Part shown: one piece after another, positions 8,665-17,219 of the stretch
Layout: each line of letters starts with the position of its first letter
Numbering within the stretch: position 1 is the first letter of the stretch
From: an uncultured Modestobacter sp.
Lineage (GTDB): Bacteria; Actinomycetota; Actinomycetes; Mycobacteriales; Geodermatophilaceae
Direction: 5' to 3'
Assembly (NCBI RefSeq): GCF_947486615.1
Contig: NZ_CANKUD010000004.1
Coordinates: forward strand, 310,001-374,000
Length of the DNA: 64,000 bases
The notes under the pieces: model-generated
Databases searched by the model: none
The model's input: only the letters and a program-made list of their open reading frames with translations
Told to the model about the DNA's origin: nothing
Translations under genes and position numbers: made by a program

Positions 8665-9159
8665 TCATCCGCCCTCGGGGGGTGTGGCCAGGGTGCGCAG
8701 CACCCGGTCGAGCAGCGCGTGCAGGGTGGCGCCCTCCTCGGCGGTCAGCCCGATCGCCTCCGGCCGGCCGAGCTCGGCCAGCACCGGGCCGGCCGCCTCC
8801 AGGGCCTGCCGGCCGGCGGCGGTGAGCCGGACGTCGACGCGCTGGCCGCGGCGGGCGCCGGCCGGCCGGTCGACCCAGCCGGCGTCGGCGAGGCCGTGCA
8901 GCAGGGCGGACATGCTCTGCGGGGTCATCGCCAGCCGGCGGGCCAGCTCGGCGGAGGTGAGGGCCGGCTCCCGGGCCAGGTGCACCAGGACGAAGAAGGT
9001 GTGCGGGCGCAGCCCCACGGTGGCCAGCCGGCGGGCGAAGGCGGCGTTCATCTCCGCGCCGGCCCGGGCCAGGGCGTAGGCGGTGATCCCGGTCGGGCCC
9101 GCGGCCAGCCAGCCGGGCAGCGGCGGTTCCTGCCCGCCTCCGTCCGTTGGGTGCTCCAC
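8665..9159 (-). CDS. MarR-family transcriptional regulator
   Basis: Winged-helix repressor of 164 residues. The recognition helix region is LTSAELARRLAMTPQSMSALLHGLADAGWVDR, followed by the wing (RRGQRVDVRLTAAG) and a C-terminal dimerisation helix. The start is a GTG at 9159. It is divergent from the MMPL exporter at 9226; the 66-bp gap holds a 7-4-7 palindrome, the expected arrangement for a local repressor that controls itself and the exporter. The inducer is unknown. Confidence 0.9.
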   Translation of the reverse strand: MEHPTDGGGQEPPLPGWLAAGPTGITAYALARAGAEMNAAFARRLATVGLRPHTFFVLVHLAREPALTSAELARRLAMTPQSMSALLHGLADAGWVDRPAGARRGQRVDVRLTAAGRQALEAAGPVLAELGRPEAIGLTAEEGATLHALLDRVLRTLATPPEGG

Positions 9160-9186
9160 GGAGGGACACCGTAGGGTGCCGGAGAA

Positions 9187-9204
9187 GCATCAGTCTCCTG
9201 ATGC
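9187..9204. promoter_or_regulatory. Palindromic MarR operator candidate
   Basis: Perfect inverted repeat GCATCAG-TCTC-CTGATGC between the divergent MarR and MMPL genes. It lies 22 bases before the MMPL start. Size and symmetry fit a MarR dimer site. That the neighbouring MarR protein binds here is inferred from position. Confidence 0.7.
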
Positions 9205-9225
9205 CCGCGCTGGAGGGGGACGGAC

Positions 9226-11307
9226 GTGGGGCGGCTGACCGACTGGGTGCTCGCGCACCGCCGGCTGGTGGTGCTGGGCTGGCTGGCGGTCGCCGTCGTG
9301 GGTGGCGTGCTGGCGCCTACCACCATCGACCGGCTGGGCTTCGACTTCTCCACCCCCGGCCAGCCCGCCTACGAGGCGAACCAGGCGATCGTCGAGGCAG
9401 TCGGTACGGGCGGGGGCGTCGACCCGCTGGTGGTCACCGTCGCGCTGCCCGAGGGTGCCACCGTCGCGGAGGCCCGGCCCGAGCTCACCGCCGCCTTCGA
9501 GCGGCTGCGCCAGCCGGGCTGGCGGGTTGCCACACCGTTCGACGACACCCCCGGCGCCGACGTGCTGGCCGCCGACGGCACCGCGGTCGCGCTGGTCTGG
9601 CCACCGGCCGTCGAGGGCCCCGCGCCCTACGCCGCCGCGTTGCCCCAGCTGGAGGGGGCGCTGCAGGGGGTGACCGTGGCCGGGGCCGAGCCGGTGGTGA
9701 CCGGCACCCCGGTGCTCGCCGAGGGTGGCGGCGACGAGCGGCCGATCATCGTGGAGATCGCCCTCGGGGCCGGCGGGGCGATCGTCGTCCTGGCGCTGGT
9801 GTTCGGCTCGCTGCTCGCGCTGGTGCCGCTGCTGGTCGCCGCCGTCGCGATCACCACCACGTTCCTGCTCGTGCTCGCGCTGACCACGGTCACCGACGTC
9901 AGCTTCATCGTGCAGTACCTGGTCGGGCTGATCGGGCTGGGCGTGGCCATCGACTACTCGCTGCTGGTGGTGATGCGCTGGCGCGAGGAGCGCGCCGCCG
10001 GCGCCGATGACCTGACCGCGGTGCGCACCGCGATGACCACCGCCGGCCGTGCCGTGGTGTTCAGCGGGGTCACCGTGGCGATCTCGCTGCTGTCGCTGGT
10101 GGTGCTGCCGCTGCCGTTCCTGCGCACGGTCGGGTTCGGCGGGCTGTTCATCCCGCTGGTCAGCGTGCTCGTCGCCCTCACCCTGCTGCCGGTGCTGCTG
10201 GCCTCGGCCGGGCGACGCCTCGAGTGGCCCCGCCGCCGTCCGCGCGGTGCGGAGAGCCGCACCTGGCACCGGATCGGGACGACGGTGGTGCGGCACCGCT
10301 GGATCTCCGCACTGCTGGCGACCGGGGTGCTCCTGCTGCTCGCCTCGCCGGTGCTGGGCATCCGGCTGGGCAGTCCCGAGGTGTCGGCGACCGCCACCGG
10401 CTCGTCCCCGGCGGCGACCGCGTTCCAGCGGCTCACCGCGGACGGCCTGCCCGCTGGGCTGGCCCGCCCGGTCGAGGTGCTCACCGACGACCGGGCCGCC
10501 GCCGTCGAGCAGCTCGCGGCGGTCGAGGGGGTGGCCGGGGTGCTGGCGCCCGCGGGTGAGGCGTGGCAGGGCGGCGGCGCCGGGGTGGTGGACGTCGTCC
10601 TGGCCGAGGACCCGTCGTCCACCGCCGGGCGGGAGGCGCTCACCGCGGTGCGCGAGGCCGCCGACGGGCTGGACGGCGCCCGGGTCGGCGGCACGGCTGC
10701 CGGCGACGCGGACTCGGTGCAGGCGATCTACGGCAACGCGTGGTGGGTGCTGCCGCTGGTCGTCGTCATCACCTTCGCGCTGCTCGCCCCGGCCCTGCGG
10801 TCGATCTGGCTGCCGGTGAAGGCGCTGCTGCTCAACGTGGTCTCCATCGCTGCCGCCTACGGGATGACCGTGTGGATCTGGCAGGAGGGGCACCTGACCG
10901 ACCTGCTGTTCGGCGCCACCGCCACCGGCACGCTCACCTTCTGGGTGCCGGTGGCCGCCTTCTCGTTCCTGTTCGGGCTGTCGATGGACTACGAGGTGTT
11001 CATCCTGTCCCGCATCCGGGAGGGCAGGGACGCCGGCATGACCACCGACGAGGCGACCGTGCACGGCGTCGGGTACACCGGCCGGCTGGTCACCTCCGCG
11101 GCGCTGATCCTCTTCCTCGCCTTCGTGGCGCTCTCCACCGTGCCGGTGGTCGACGTGAAGATCTTCGCCACCACGCTGGCGCTGGGCATCCTGCTGGACG
11201 CCACCGTCGTGCGCGGGGTGCTCACCCCGGCGCTGGTCGCGCTGTTCGGTGACGTCAACTGGTGGTGGCCGCGCCGGCTCGTTCGCGGGCGCTCAACTCC
11301 CGCTTGA
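9226..11307 (+). CDS. MMPL/RND-family membrane transporter
   Basis: Export pump of 693 residues with the RND/MMPL plan: one N-terminal helix, an extracytoplasmic domain (about 40-170), a bundle of helices, a second extracytoplasmic domain, then a second bundle. Motifs at the end of each half are GVAIDYSLLVVMRWREE and LSMDYEVFILSRIREG; the Asp-Tyr pairs belong to the proton relay. Relatives export lipids, siderophores or drugs by proton antiport. GTG start with GGAGGGGGA six bases upstream. Its 3' end overlaps the convergent acyl-CoA synthetase by 53 bp. Control by the adjacent MarR protein is likely. Confidence 0.92.
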   Translation: MGRLTDWVLAHRRLVVLGWLAVAVVGGVLAPTTIDRLGFDFSTPGQPAYEANQAIVEAVGTGGGVDPLVVTVALPEGATVAEARPELTAAFERLRQPGWRVATPFDDTPGADVLAADGTAVALVWPPAVEGPAPYAAALPQLEGALQGVTVAGAEPVVTGTPVLAEGGGDERPIIVEIALGAGGAIVVLALVFGSLLALVPLLVAAVAITTTFLLVLALTTVTDVSFIVQYLVGLIGLGVAIDYSLLVVMRWREERAAGADDLTAVRTAMTTAGRAVVFSGVTVAISLLSLVVLPLPFLRTVGFGGLFIPLVSVLVALTLLPVLLASAGRRLEWPRRRPRGAESRTWHRIGTTVVRHRWISALLATGVLLLLASPVLGIRLGSPEVSATATGSSPAATAFQRLTADGLPAGLARPVEVLTDDRAAAVEQLAAVEGVAGVLAPAGEAWQGGGAGVVDVVLAEDPSSTAGREALTAVREAADGLDGARVGGTAAGDADSVQAIYGNAWWVLPLVVVITFALLAPALRSIWLPVKALLLNVVSIAAAYGMTVWIWQEGHLTDLLFGATATGTLTFWVPVAAFSFLFGLSMDYEVFILSRIREGRDAGMTTDEATVHGVGYTGRLVTSAALILFLAFVALSTVPVVDVKIFATTLALGILLDATVVRGVLTPALVALFGDVNWWWPRRLVRGRSTPA

Positions 11308-13006
11308 GCACCTTGCCGGCCGGCGACACCGGCAGGGCGTCGACGAAGACGACGTCCCGCAGCCGCTGGTACGGGGCGACCTGCTGGTTGACCCCGGCCA
11401 TGACGGTCTCGGCGGTCAGCGCGGCGCCGGCGTCGTCGGCCCGGCGCACCACGTAGGCCACCGGCAGCTCGCCGGCCTCCGGGTCGGGCCGGCCGACCAC
11501 CGCCGCAGCCGCCACCCCGGCGGTGCCGAACAGCAGCTCCTCCAGCTCGCGGGGGAACACGTTGTAGCCCTTGTAGAGCAGCATGTCCTTGGTGCGGTCG
11601 ACGATCGCCAGGTAGCCGTCGGCGTCGAGCACCCCGATGTCCCCGGTGGAGAACCAGCCGTCGGGGTCGATGGCCTCCGCGGTGGCGTCCGGCCGTCCGG
11701 CGTAGCCGCGCATCACCTGCGGCCCGCGGATGCAGACCTCGCCGCGCTCGCCGGCCGGCAGCGGGTCACCCCCGCCGAGTGGCCGGATGGACACCTCCGT
11801 GTCCGGCAGCGGGACGCCCACCGTGCCCGGCTTGCGCAGCCCGGAGGTGTGCGGCGGGTTGCCGGTGGCCTGCATGGTCACCTCGGTCAGCCCGTAGCCC
11901 TCGGCGATCACCGCGCCGGGCGCCAGCGCCCGCATCCGCTCGATCAGCGGCACCGGCAGCGGGGCGGCACCGCTGGCGAAGCCGCGCACGCTGGACAGGT
12001 CGGCCTCGGCGATGCCGGGCACCTGCAGCAGCGCGACGAAGACCGGCGGGGCGCCGCCGATGCTGGTCACCCGGTACCGGACGGCGTCGGCCAGGTAGTG
12101 CGCCGGGTCGAACCGGTCGTGCACGACCACGGTCGCGCCGGCCATCACCTGGCCGTTGAGGTAGCCGATCACGCCCATGGCGTGGAACCACGGGGTCAGG
12201 TTGATCAGCGTGGCGGTGCCCAGCCGGGTGGGGTGCTCGGCGGCGCTGCCCACCTGGTCGAGGGTGACATCGCCGTCGTCGTCGAGCACCGGCACCGAGC
12301 CGGAGCTGAAGCACGCCGCCTGCAGCACGTTGGTGACCACCGCCCGGTGCGGCAGCTCGACGCCCTTGCTCACCCCGGTGGTGCCGCCGGTGTAGGCGAG
12401 GTGGGCCAGGTCCTGCGCCGGGTCCACGTCGGCGTCCCGGTGTGCGTCGGCGGGGTCGGCGGCCAGCAGGTCGGCGAGCGAGACGGCGCCGGGCAGGTCG
12501 GTCAGGTCGACCGGGGCGGCCGGGTCGGAGACCTGCTGCGGACCGGTGACCACCACGGTCTGCACACCCGTGGCCGGCAGCGCCACCCGGACGGCGGGCA
12601 GCACCGGCTCCCAGGTGACCAGCGCGCGGGCGCCGGCGTCGGCGAGCTGGTGCGCCAGCGCGGCCGGGGGCAGCAGCGGGTTGGTGGGGGAGAAGGTCGC
12701 CCCGGTCAGCAGCACGCCGTAGTAGACGGCCGGGTACTGCAGGCAGTTGGGCAGGTGCACGGCGACCACGTCGCCCCGGCCGATGCCACGCGCGGCGAGC
12801 CCGCCGGCGACCGCGTGCGCCCGGCGGCCCAGCTCGGTGAAGGAGAGCTCCACGTCGTGGTGCACGAAGGCGGTGCGGTCCCCCCAGCGGCGCACCGCCG
12901 CGCGCAGCACCGACCCGACCCGCACGTCCGGGTAGCTCAGCGAGCGCGGCAGCGCCGGCGGCCAGCTCGACGGCCGGGTGGTGCTGGGGGTCTGCGTCGC
13001 GGTCAT
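11255..13006 (-). CDS. acyl-CoA synthetase (AMP-binding, FadD-like)
   Basis: Adenylate-forming ligase of about 583 residues that would activate a fatty or aromatic acid with ATP and CoA. Visible motifs are the phosphate loop YTGGTTGVSKGVELPH, the A5 region AEGYGLTEVTMQA, the A7 motif GWFSTGDIG, the A8 hinge YLAIVDRTKDMLLYKGYNV, and the C-terminal catalytic lysine in PVSPAGKVLKREL. The ATG at 13006 opens a normal N-terminus (MTATQTPST). It is divergent from the patatin gene across a gap of about 90 bp, in a run of lipid genes. Chain length is not predictable; there is no signal peptide. Confidence 0.92.
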   Translation of the reverse strand: MTATQTPSTTRPSSWPPALPRSLSYPDVRVGSVLRAAVRRWGDRTAFVHHDVELSFTELGRRAHAVAGGLAARGIGRGDVVAVHLPNCLQYPAVYYGVLLTGATFSPTNPLLPPAALAHQLADAGARALVTWEPVLPAVRVALPATGVQTVVVTGPQQVSDPAAPVDLTDLPGAVSLADLLAADPADAHRDADVDPAQDLAHLAYTGGTTGVSKGVELPHRAVVTNVLQAACFSSGSVPVLDDDGDVTLDQVGSAAEHPTRLGTATLINLTPWFHAMGVIGYLNGQVMAGATVVVHDRFDPAHYLADAVRYRVTSIGGAPPVFVALLQVPGIAEADLSSVRGFASGAAPLPVPLIERMRALAPGAVIAEGYGLTEVTMQATGNPPHTSGLRKPGTVGVPLPDTEVSIRPLGGGDPLPAGERGEVCIRGPQVMRGYAGRPDATAEAIDPDGWFSTGDIGVLDADGYLAIVDRTKDMLLYKGYNVFPRELEELLFGTAGVAAAAVVGRPDPEAGELPVAYVVRRADDAGAALTAETVMAGVNQQVAPYQRLRDVVFVDALPVSPAGKVLKRELSARERAGAATTS

Positions 13007-13099
13007 CGTCGTCCTCCCCGTCGGCGTCGTTGCCGAGCCCCCAGCGTGGCCTACGTCACCCCCTGCGTCGAGTGACCGGGCGTGCGTCAGGATGGCCGG

Positions 13100-13951
13100 A
13101 TGAGCCCCCAGCGCACGGCCCTGGTCCTCGGCGGCGGCGGCATCACCGGCATCGCCTGGGAGATCGGGCTCATCGCCGGTCTGGCCGAGGCCGGCATCGA
13201 CCTGACCAGCGCCGACCTCGTCGTCGGCACCTCGGCCGGGTCGGTGGTCGGCGCCCAGCTGCGCAGCGGCACGGACGTCGAGCAGCTCTACGCCCGGCAG
13301 CTCGAGCCCGCCGGGGCCGAGCGCGTCGCCCGGCTGGGCCGCAGCACGCTGGCCCGCTACGGGCTGGCGATGCTGCTCGCCCGCCGGGACGACGCCGCCT
13401 TCCGCCGCCGCATCGGCGAGCTGGCCCGCCGCGCGGCCGACAGCGGCAAGACCCCTCCCGAGGACGAGCGCCGGGCCGCCATCGCCTCCCGGCTGCCCGA
13501 CGCGCAGTGGTCTCCCCGGCCGCTGAAGATCACCGCCGTGGACGCCGAGAGCGGGGAGTTCACCACCTTCACCCGGTCCTCCGGCGTCGACCTGGTGGCC
13601 GCGGTGGGCGCCAGCTGCGCCGTCCCCGGGGTCTACCCGCCGGTGACCATCGACGGGCACCGGTACATGGACGGCGGCATGCGCTCCCCGGCCAACGCAG
13701 ACCTGGCCGCCGACGCCGACCGGATCGTGGTCATCGCCCCGCTGCCCCGCGGGATGGGGCCGATGACCAGCGTCGACGCCCAGGTCACCGGGCTGGTCAG
13801 CCGGGTCGCCGTCGTCTCACCGGACCAGGCGAGCCAGCGCGCGATCGGCAAGAACGTGCTCGACCCGGCCGCCCGCGAGCCCTCCGCCCGGGCCGGGCGG
13901 GCACAGGCGGCGAGCGTGGCCGCCCGGGTCGCCGAGGTCTGGCAGGGCTGA
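13100..13951 (+). CDS. patatin-like phospholipase
   Basis: Lipid acyl hydrolase of 283 residues with a Ser-Asp dyad. The oxyanion loop is GGGGITGIAW (11-20), the nucleophile is Ser45 in GTSAG, and the catalytic Asp is in DGGMRSP near residue 191. The ATG at 13100 is preferred over the GTG at 13082 because the patatin domain begins immediately after it. It would release fatty acids from membrane or storage lipid, which fits the flanking acyl-CoA synthetase and crotonase genes. No signal peptide. Confidence 0.9.
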   Translation: MSPQRTALVLGGGGITGIAWEIGLIAGLAEAGIDLTSADLVVGTSAGSVVGAQLRSGTDVEQLYARQLEPAGAERVARLGRSTLARYGLAMLLARRDDAAFRRRIGELARRAADSGKTPPEDERRAAIASRLPDAQWSPRPLKITAVDAESGEFTTFTRSSGVDLVAAVGASCAVPGVYPPVTIDGHRYMDGGMRSPANADLAADADRIVVIAPLPRGMGPMTSVDAQVTGLVSRVAVVSPDQASQRAIGKNVLDPAAREPSARAGRAQAASVAARVAEVWQG

Positions 13952-14017
13952 GCCGCTGGGCTCTGCGCCGTCCGGGCGCGCAGGGCACCGCACCACTCGA
14001 CGGAGAGGGGACCTGCG

Positions 14018-14782
14018 ATGACCGCACCCGTGCTGACCGAGGTGGCCGACGGGGTGGGGGTGCTCACCCTCAACCGCCCCGAGGCGAAGAACGCCGTCGA
14101 CCTGGCGACGACGCAGGCGCTGGCCGCCGCCGTGGACTCCCTCGATGCCCGGGACGACGTGGCCGTGCTGGTGCTCACCGGCGCCGGGGGCACCTTCTGC
14201 GCCGGGATGGACCTCAAGGCCTTCTCCCGCGGTGAGCGCCCGCGGATCGAGGGCCGCGGGTTCGCCGGCCTCACCGAGGCGCCGCCGGTCAAGCCGCTGA
14301 TCGCCGCGGTGGAGGGCTGGGCGCTGGCCGGGGGCTGCGAGCTCGCGCTGACCGCCGACCTGGTGGTGGCCGCCCGCGACGCCCGGTTCGGCCTCCCCGA
14401 GGTCAAGCGCGGGCTGTTCGCCGCCGGCGGCGGGGTGCTGCGGCTGGCCAAGGCGCTGCCCTACCAGCGGGCGATGGAGATGGCGCTGACCGGCGACCCG
14501 CTCACCGCCGAGGAGGCGCACCGGTTCGGCCTGGTCAACACCCTCACCGAGCCCGGCGGCGCGCTGGCCGGGGCGCGCGAGCTGGCCGCCCGGATCGCGG
14601 TCAACGGACCGCTCGGGGTGCGGGCCAGCAAGCAGCTGATCGCCGGCTCCGTCGGCTGGACCGACCGGGCCGCACTGGCCGCCCAGCAGGAACTGGCCGA
14701 CCGGGTCTTCGGCTCGGCCGACGCCCAGGAGGGCGCCCGCGCCTTCGCCGAGAAGCGCCCCCCGGTCTGGCGCGGCGAGTGA
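14018..14782 (+). CDS. enoyl-CoA hydratase/isomerase (crotonase) family
   Basis: Crotonase-fold enzyme of 254 residues acting on acyl-CoA thioesters, probably in beta-oxidation or a related acid catabolic route. The first oxyanion-hole element is GAGGTFCAGMDLKAFS, the second is GWALAGGCELALTADL. The usual catalytic glutamate pair region reads LPEVKRGLFAAGGGV. GAGAGGGGACC lies eight bases before the ATG. The stop codon lies inside the left arm of a 54-bp palindrome. Hydratase versus isomerase activity cannot be decided. Confidence 0.9.
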   Translation: MTAPVLTEVADGVGVLTLNRPEAKNAVDLATTQALAAAVDSLDARDDVAVLVLTGAGGTFCAGMDLKAFSRGERPRIEGRGFAGLTEAPPVKPLIAAVEGWALAGGCELALTADLVVAARDARFGLPEVKRGLFAAGGGVLRLAKALPYQRAMEMALTGDPLTAEEAHRFGLVNTLTEPGGALAGARELAARIAVNGPLGVRASKQLIAGSVGWTDRAALAAQQELADRVFGSADAQEGARAFAEKRPPVWRGE

Positions 14783-14830
14783 CAGCTCAGCGGGCTCTCT
14801 CCGCGTCGGGAGCCCGCTGAGCTGTCACTC
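14777..14830. repeat. 54-bp palindrome, copy 1 of 3 (terminator-like)
   Basis: Two perfect 21-base arms around a 12-base loop. The left arm begins GAGTGACAGCTCAGCGGG and contains the crotonase stop codon. Nearly the same sequence recurs at 16189-16242 and 17164-17217. No T-run follows. It could act as a transcription terminator, but the sequence identity between copies is more than hairpin function requires. Confidence 0.9.
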
Positions 14831-14985
14831 GGTGGCCGTCCCGCGCGGCCGGCGCGACGCGCCGGGGACCGCCGTCGGCTTCACCCGTTGTTCGCCGGGC
14901 CTTGCCTGTGCGCCGGCTGAGGCCGCAGTGTGCTGGGTGGGCGGGCCGTCGGCGAGGGTCGCCGTCCGAGCCCGGAGGGGAACCG

Positions 14986-16143
14986 ATGAGCCGTACGTCC
15001 CGGCTGTCCGCTGCTGCGCTGACCGCCCTGCTCGCCGTCCTGCTGTCGCTGGTCCTCGCCCCGACGTCCTCGGCGACGCCGCCGCGCGGCGGCGGGGGGC
15101 ACGACGGCGCCGACGCCGAGGACCTGCTGGTCATCGGCCACCGCGGGGCCTCCGGCTACCGCCCGGAGCACACCCTGGCCTCCTACGAGCTGGCGGCCCG
15201 GATGGGCGCCGACTACGTCGAGTGCGACGTGGTCAGCACCGCCGACCACGTGCTGGTCTGCCGGCACGAGAACGAGATCTCCGGTACCACCGACGTCGCC
15301 GACCACCCCGAGTTCGCCGACCGGCGCACGACGAAGACCGTGGACGGCGTCGAGCTGACCGGCTGGTTCACCGAGGACTTCACCCTCGCCGAGCTGAAGA
15401 CGCTGCGGGCGGTCGAGCGGCTGCCGGAGCTGCGCGAGGAGAACACCCTCTACGACGGGCTGTTCGCCGTCCCGACCCTGGACGAGTTCCTGGAGCTGCG
15501 CACCGACCTCAGCCGGGAGCTGCGCCGCGACGTGGGGGCCTACATCGAGACCAAGCACCCCACCTACTTCGACGGTGTCGGGCTCTCGCTGGAGGAGCCG
15601 CTGCTGGCCGACCTGCGCGAGGCGCGGCTGGACCGGCGCAACTCGCCGGTGTTCCTGCAGTCCTTCGAGACGGCGAACCTGCGCGAGCTGGACGCCGCCC
15701 GGGTGCGGGTGCCGCTGGTTCAGCTGCTGTCGGCCAGCGGTGCCCCGGCCGACCTGGTCGCCGCCGGTGACCCGCGCACCTACGCCGACCTCTCCACCGC
15801 GGCCGGCCTGGCCGGGATCGCCGAGTACGCCGACGGGGTGGGCCCGGAGAAGGCGCAGGTCATCCCGCTCGCGGCCGACGGCACGCTGGGCGAGCCGACG
15901 TCCTTCGTGGCCGACGCCCACGCGGTCGACCTGCTGGTGCACCCGTACACGTTCCGCAACGAGAACGCCTTCCTGCCCGCCGACCTAGACGAGGGCACCG
16001 ACCCGGCGGCCTACGGGCGGGCGATCGAGGAGCAGCTGGCCTTCTGGGCGGCCGGCGTGGACGGCATCTTCACCGACAACCCCGACACCGGCGTCCTCAC
16101 CCGCGACCTCTTCCTGGACCCGGCCCTGGCCCCCGCCGCCTGA
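14986..16143 (+). CDS. secreted glycerophosphodiester phosphodiesterase (GDPD)
   Basis: Exported GDPD-fold enzyme of 385 residues that would cleave glycerophosphodiesters to glycerol 3-phosphate and an alcohol. A signal peptide covers about residues 1-33 (ending SSATPP). Catalytic motifs are IGHRGASGYRPEHT (the first His of the pair), VECDVVSTADHVLVCRHE (Glu, Asp and second His), YIETKHP, and FTDNPD near the end. ATG at 14986 has CGGAGGGG upstream. A strong hairpin follows the stop. A second, different GDPD gene lies at 48.5 kb on the other strand. Confidence 0.92.
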   Translation: MSRTSRLSAAALTALLAVLLSLVLAPTSSATPPRGGGGHDGADAEDLLVIGHRGASGYRPEHTLASYELAARMGADYVECDVVSTADHVLVCRHENEISGTTDVADHPEFADRRTTKTVDGVELTGWFTEDFTLAELKTLRAVERLPELREENTLYDGLFAVPTLDEFLELRTDLSRELRRDVGAYIETKHPTYFDGVGLSLEEPLLADLREARLDRRNSPVFLQSFETANLRELDAARVRVPLVQLLSASGAPADLVAAGDPRTYADLSTAAGLAGIAEYADGVGPEKAQVIPLAADGTLGEPTSFVADAHAVDLLVHPYTFRNENAFLPADLDEGTDPAAYGRAIEEQLAFWAAGVDGIFTDNPDTGVLTRDLFLDPALAPAA

Positions 16144-16147
16144 CACC

Positions 16148-16180
16148 GGACGGGGGTGGGACGCCGTCCCGCCCCCGTCC
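16148..16180 (+). terminator. Rho-independent-like hairpin after GDPD
   Basis: Five bases after the GDPD stop, arms of 13 or more bases with one G-T pair (GGACGGGGGTGGG against CCCGCCCCCGTCC) and a short loop. There is no U-tract, as is usual in high-GC actinobacteria. Confidence 0.7.
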
Positions 16181-16188
16181 CGTACCGC

Positions 16189-16242
16189 GAGTGGCAGCTC
16201 AGCGGGGTCTCGCGCTCCGGTGAGCCCGCTGAGCTGTCACTC
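16189..16242. repeat. 54-bp palindrome, copy 2 of 3
   Basis: Same element as at 14777, with a 12-base loop of different sequence. The left arm carries two changes (GTGGC for GTGAC, GGGGTC for GGGCTC); the right arm is identical to the other copies. The right arm contains the stop codon of the minus-strand gene at 16237. Confidence 0.88.
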
Positions 16243-17109
16243 GCTGAGGGCGGCAGCGATGCGCGCCAGCAGGTCAGCGGGGGAGTGGAGGTCGGCGGCG
16301 GTCACGAAGAGCACCCGCCAGCCCGCCGCCTGCAGTGCCTCGATGCGCCGCCGGTCCGCAGCGATCCGGGTGGTGTGCCACGCGCCCTCGTACTCCAGCG
16401 CAATGCGCCGCTCGGGCCAGGCGAAGTCGACGCGCGCCAGGAACACCCCGTCGCGCCGGACCGCGTGCTGGGCCACCGCCGGTGGCAGTGACGAGCGGGA
16501 GAGCAGCAACCGGAGCCGGGTCTCCGGGGGCGAGGCGGCCAGCCCATCGGCGAGAGCGCACGCCGCCCGGGCCCGGCGGCTGCCGCGGCCGGTCAGCTCG
16601 GCGGCCGTGAGCTGCAGCGTGGTCAGCGTGGTGAGCCGGGCGGCCACGAACCGGTCCAGCAGGACGACGCCATCGTCCGGGGGGAGCCGCCCGGCGAGCT
16701 CCAGCGCCGTCGTCTCCGGGGCGGTCGCGCGGACTCCCTCGACGGGGCGCACCTGATCAACAGGGAGTGCGCGCCGGCGCACCACCACGCCGGCAGCCGC
16801 GCCGCGGGGTGTCCCCGGTGCGACCGTGACCTCCACGTCGTCCTCCGGGCGGGTGAGGTCGGTCAGCCCCCACAGTGCGGCGGCGCTGGCGCCGGAGACG
16901 ACACCGTGCGGGAGCAGCAGCCGCCCGACGGCCCGGGCGCGCACCGTGTGGGTCACATCGAGGGCGGCGTCGGCGTAGACGTCGGGGAAGAGCCGGACCC
17001 ACGCGGGCCCGCGCAGGCAGTCGGGGGTCAGCAGGCCGCCGCGGACGGCGGACGTGCCGCGGAAGACGCGACCGCGCAGCTGCGCCGGGCGGTGGACGGG
17101 GCGGGGCAC
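16237..17109 (-). CDS. DUF559-like protein (Vsr-type endonuclease fold, AbiEi-like N-terminus)
   Basis: Protein of 290 residues. The N-terminal half (GGLLTPDCLRGPAWVRLFPDVYA, then HGVVSGASAAALWGL) looks like the AbiEi-type winged-helix region seen in many actinobacterial DUF559 proteins. The last 80 residues have a Vsr/PD-(D/E)xK-like pattern: RVDFAWPERRIALEYEGAWH, then RIAADRRRIEALQAAGWRVLFVTAADL. Nuclease activity is plausible but unproven; such genes occur as many chromosomal paralogues in actinobacteria. It is flanked on both sides by copies of the 54-bp palindrome, which suggests the gene plus palindromes may have moved or duplicated as a unit. Confidence 0.7.
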   Translation of the reverse strand: MPRPVHRPAQLRGRVFRGTSAVRGGLLTPDCLRGPAWVRLFPDVYADAALDVTHTVRARAVGRLLLPHGVVSGASAAALWGLTDLTRPEDDVEVTVAPGTPRGAAAGVVVRRRALPVDQVRPVEGVRATAPETTALELAGRLPPDDGVVLLDRFVAARLTTLTTLQLTAAELTGRGSRRARAACALADGLAASPPETRLRLLLSRSSLPPAVAQHAVRRDGVFLARVDFAWPERRIALEYEGAWHTTRIAADRRRIEALQAAGWRVLFVTAADLHSPADLLARIAAALSE

Positions 17110-17163
17110 CGCCGCACCCTGCCGCAGCGGGGCAGGTCGCCGCTGGCGCCGTCCACAGCCGGT

Positions 17164-17217
17164 GAGTGACAGCTCAGCGGGCTCTCCGGCTGTGGTGAGC
17201 CCGCTGAGCTGTCACTC
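17164..17217. repeat. 54-bp palindrome, copy 3 of 3
   Basis: Perfect 21-base arms with a 12-base loop; both arms are identical to those of copy 1. It lies between the DUF559-like gene and the stop codon (17220-17222) of the convergently placed MarR gene. Confidence 0.9.
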
Positions 17218-17219
17218 GA

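Noticed and set aside
13010-13660. N-terminal extension of the acyl-CoA synthetase
   Set aside because: The extra 218 codons run antisense through the patatin gene and have no protein character; the ATG at 13006 gives a normal enzyme.
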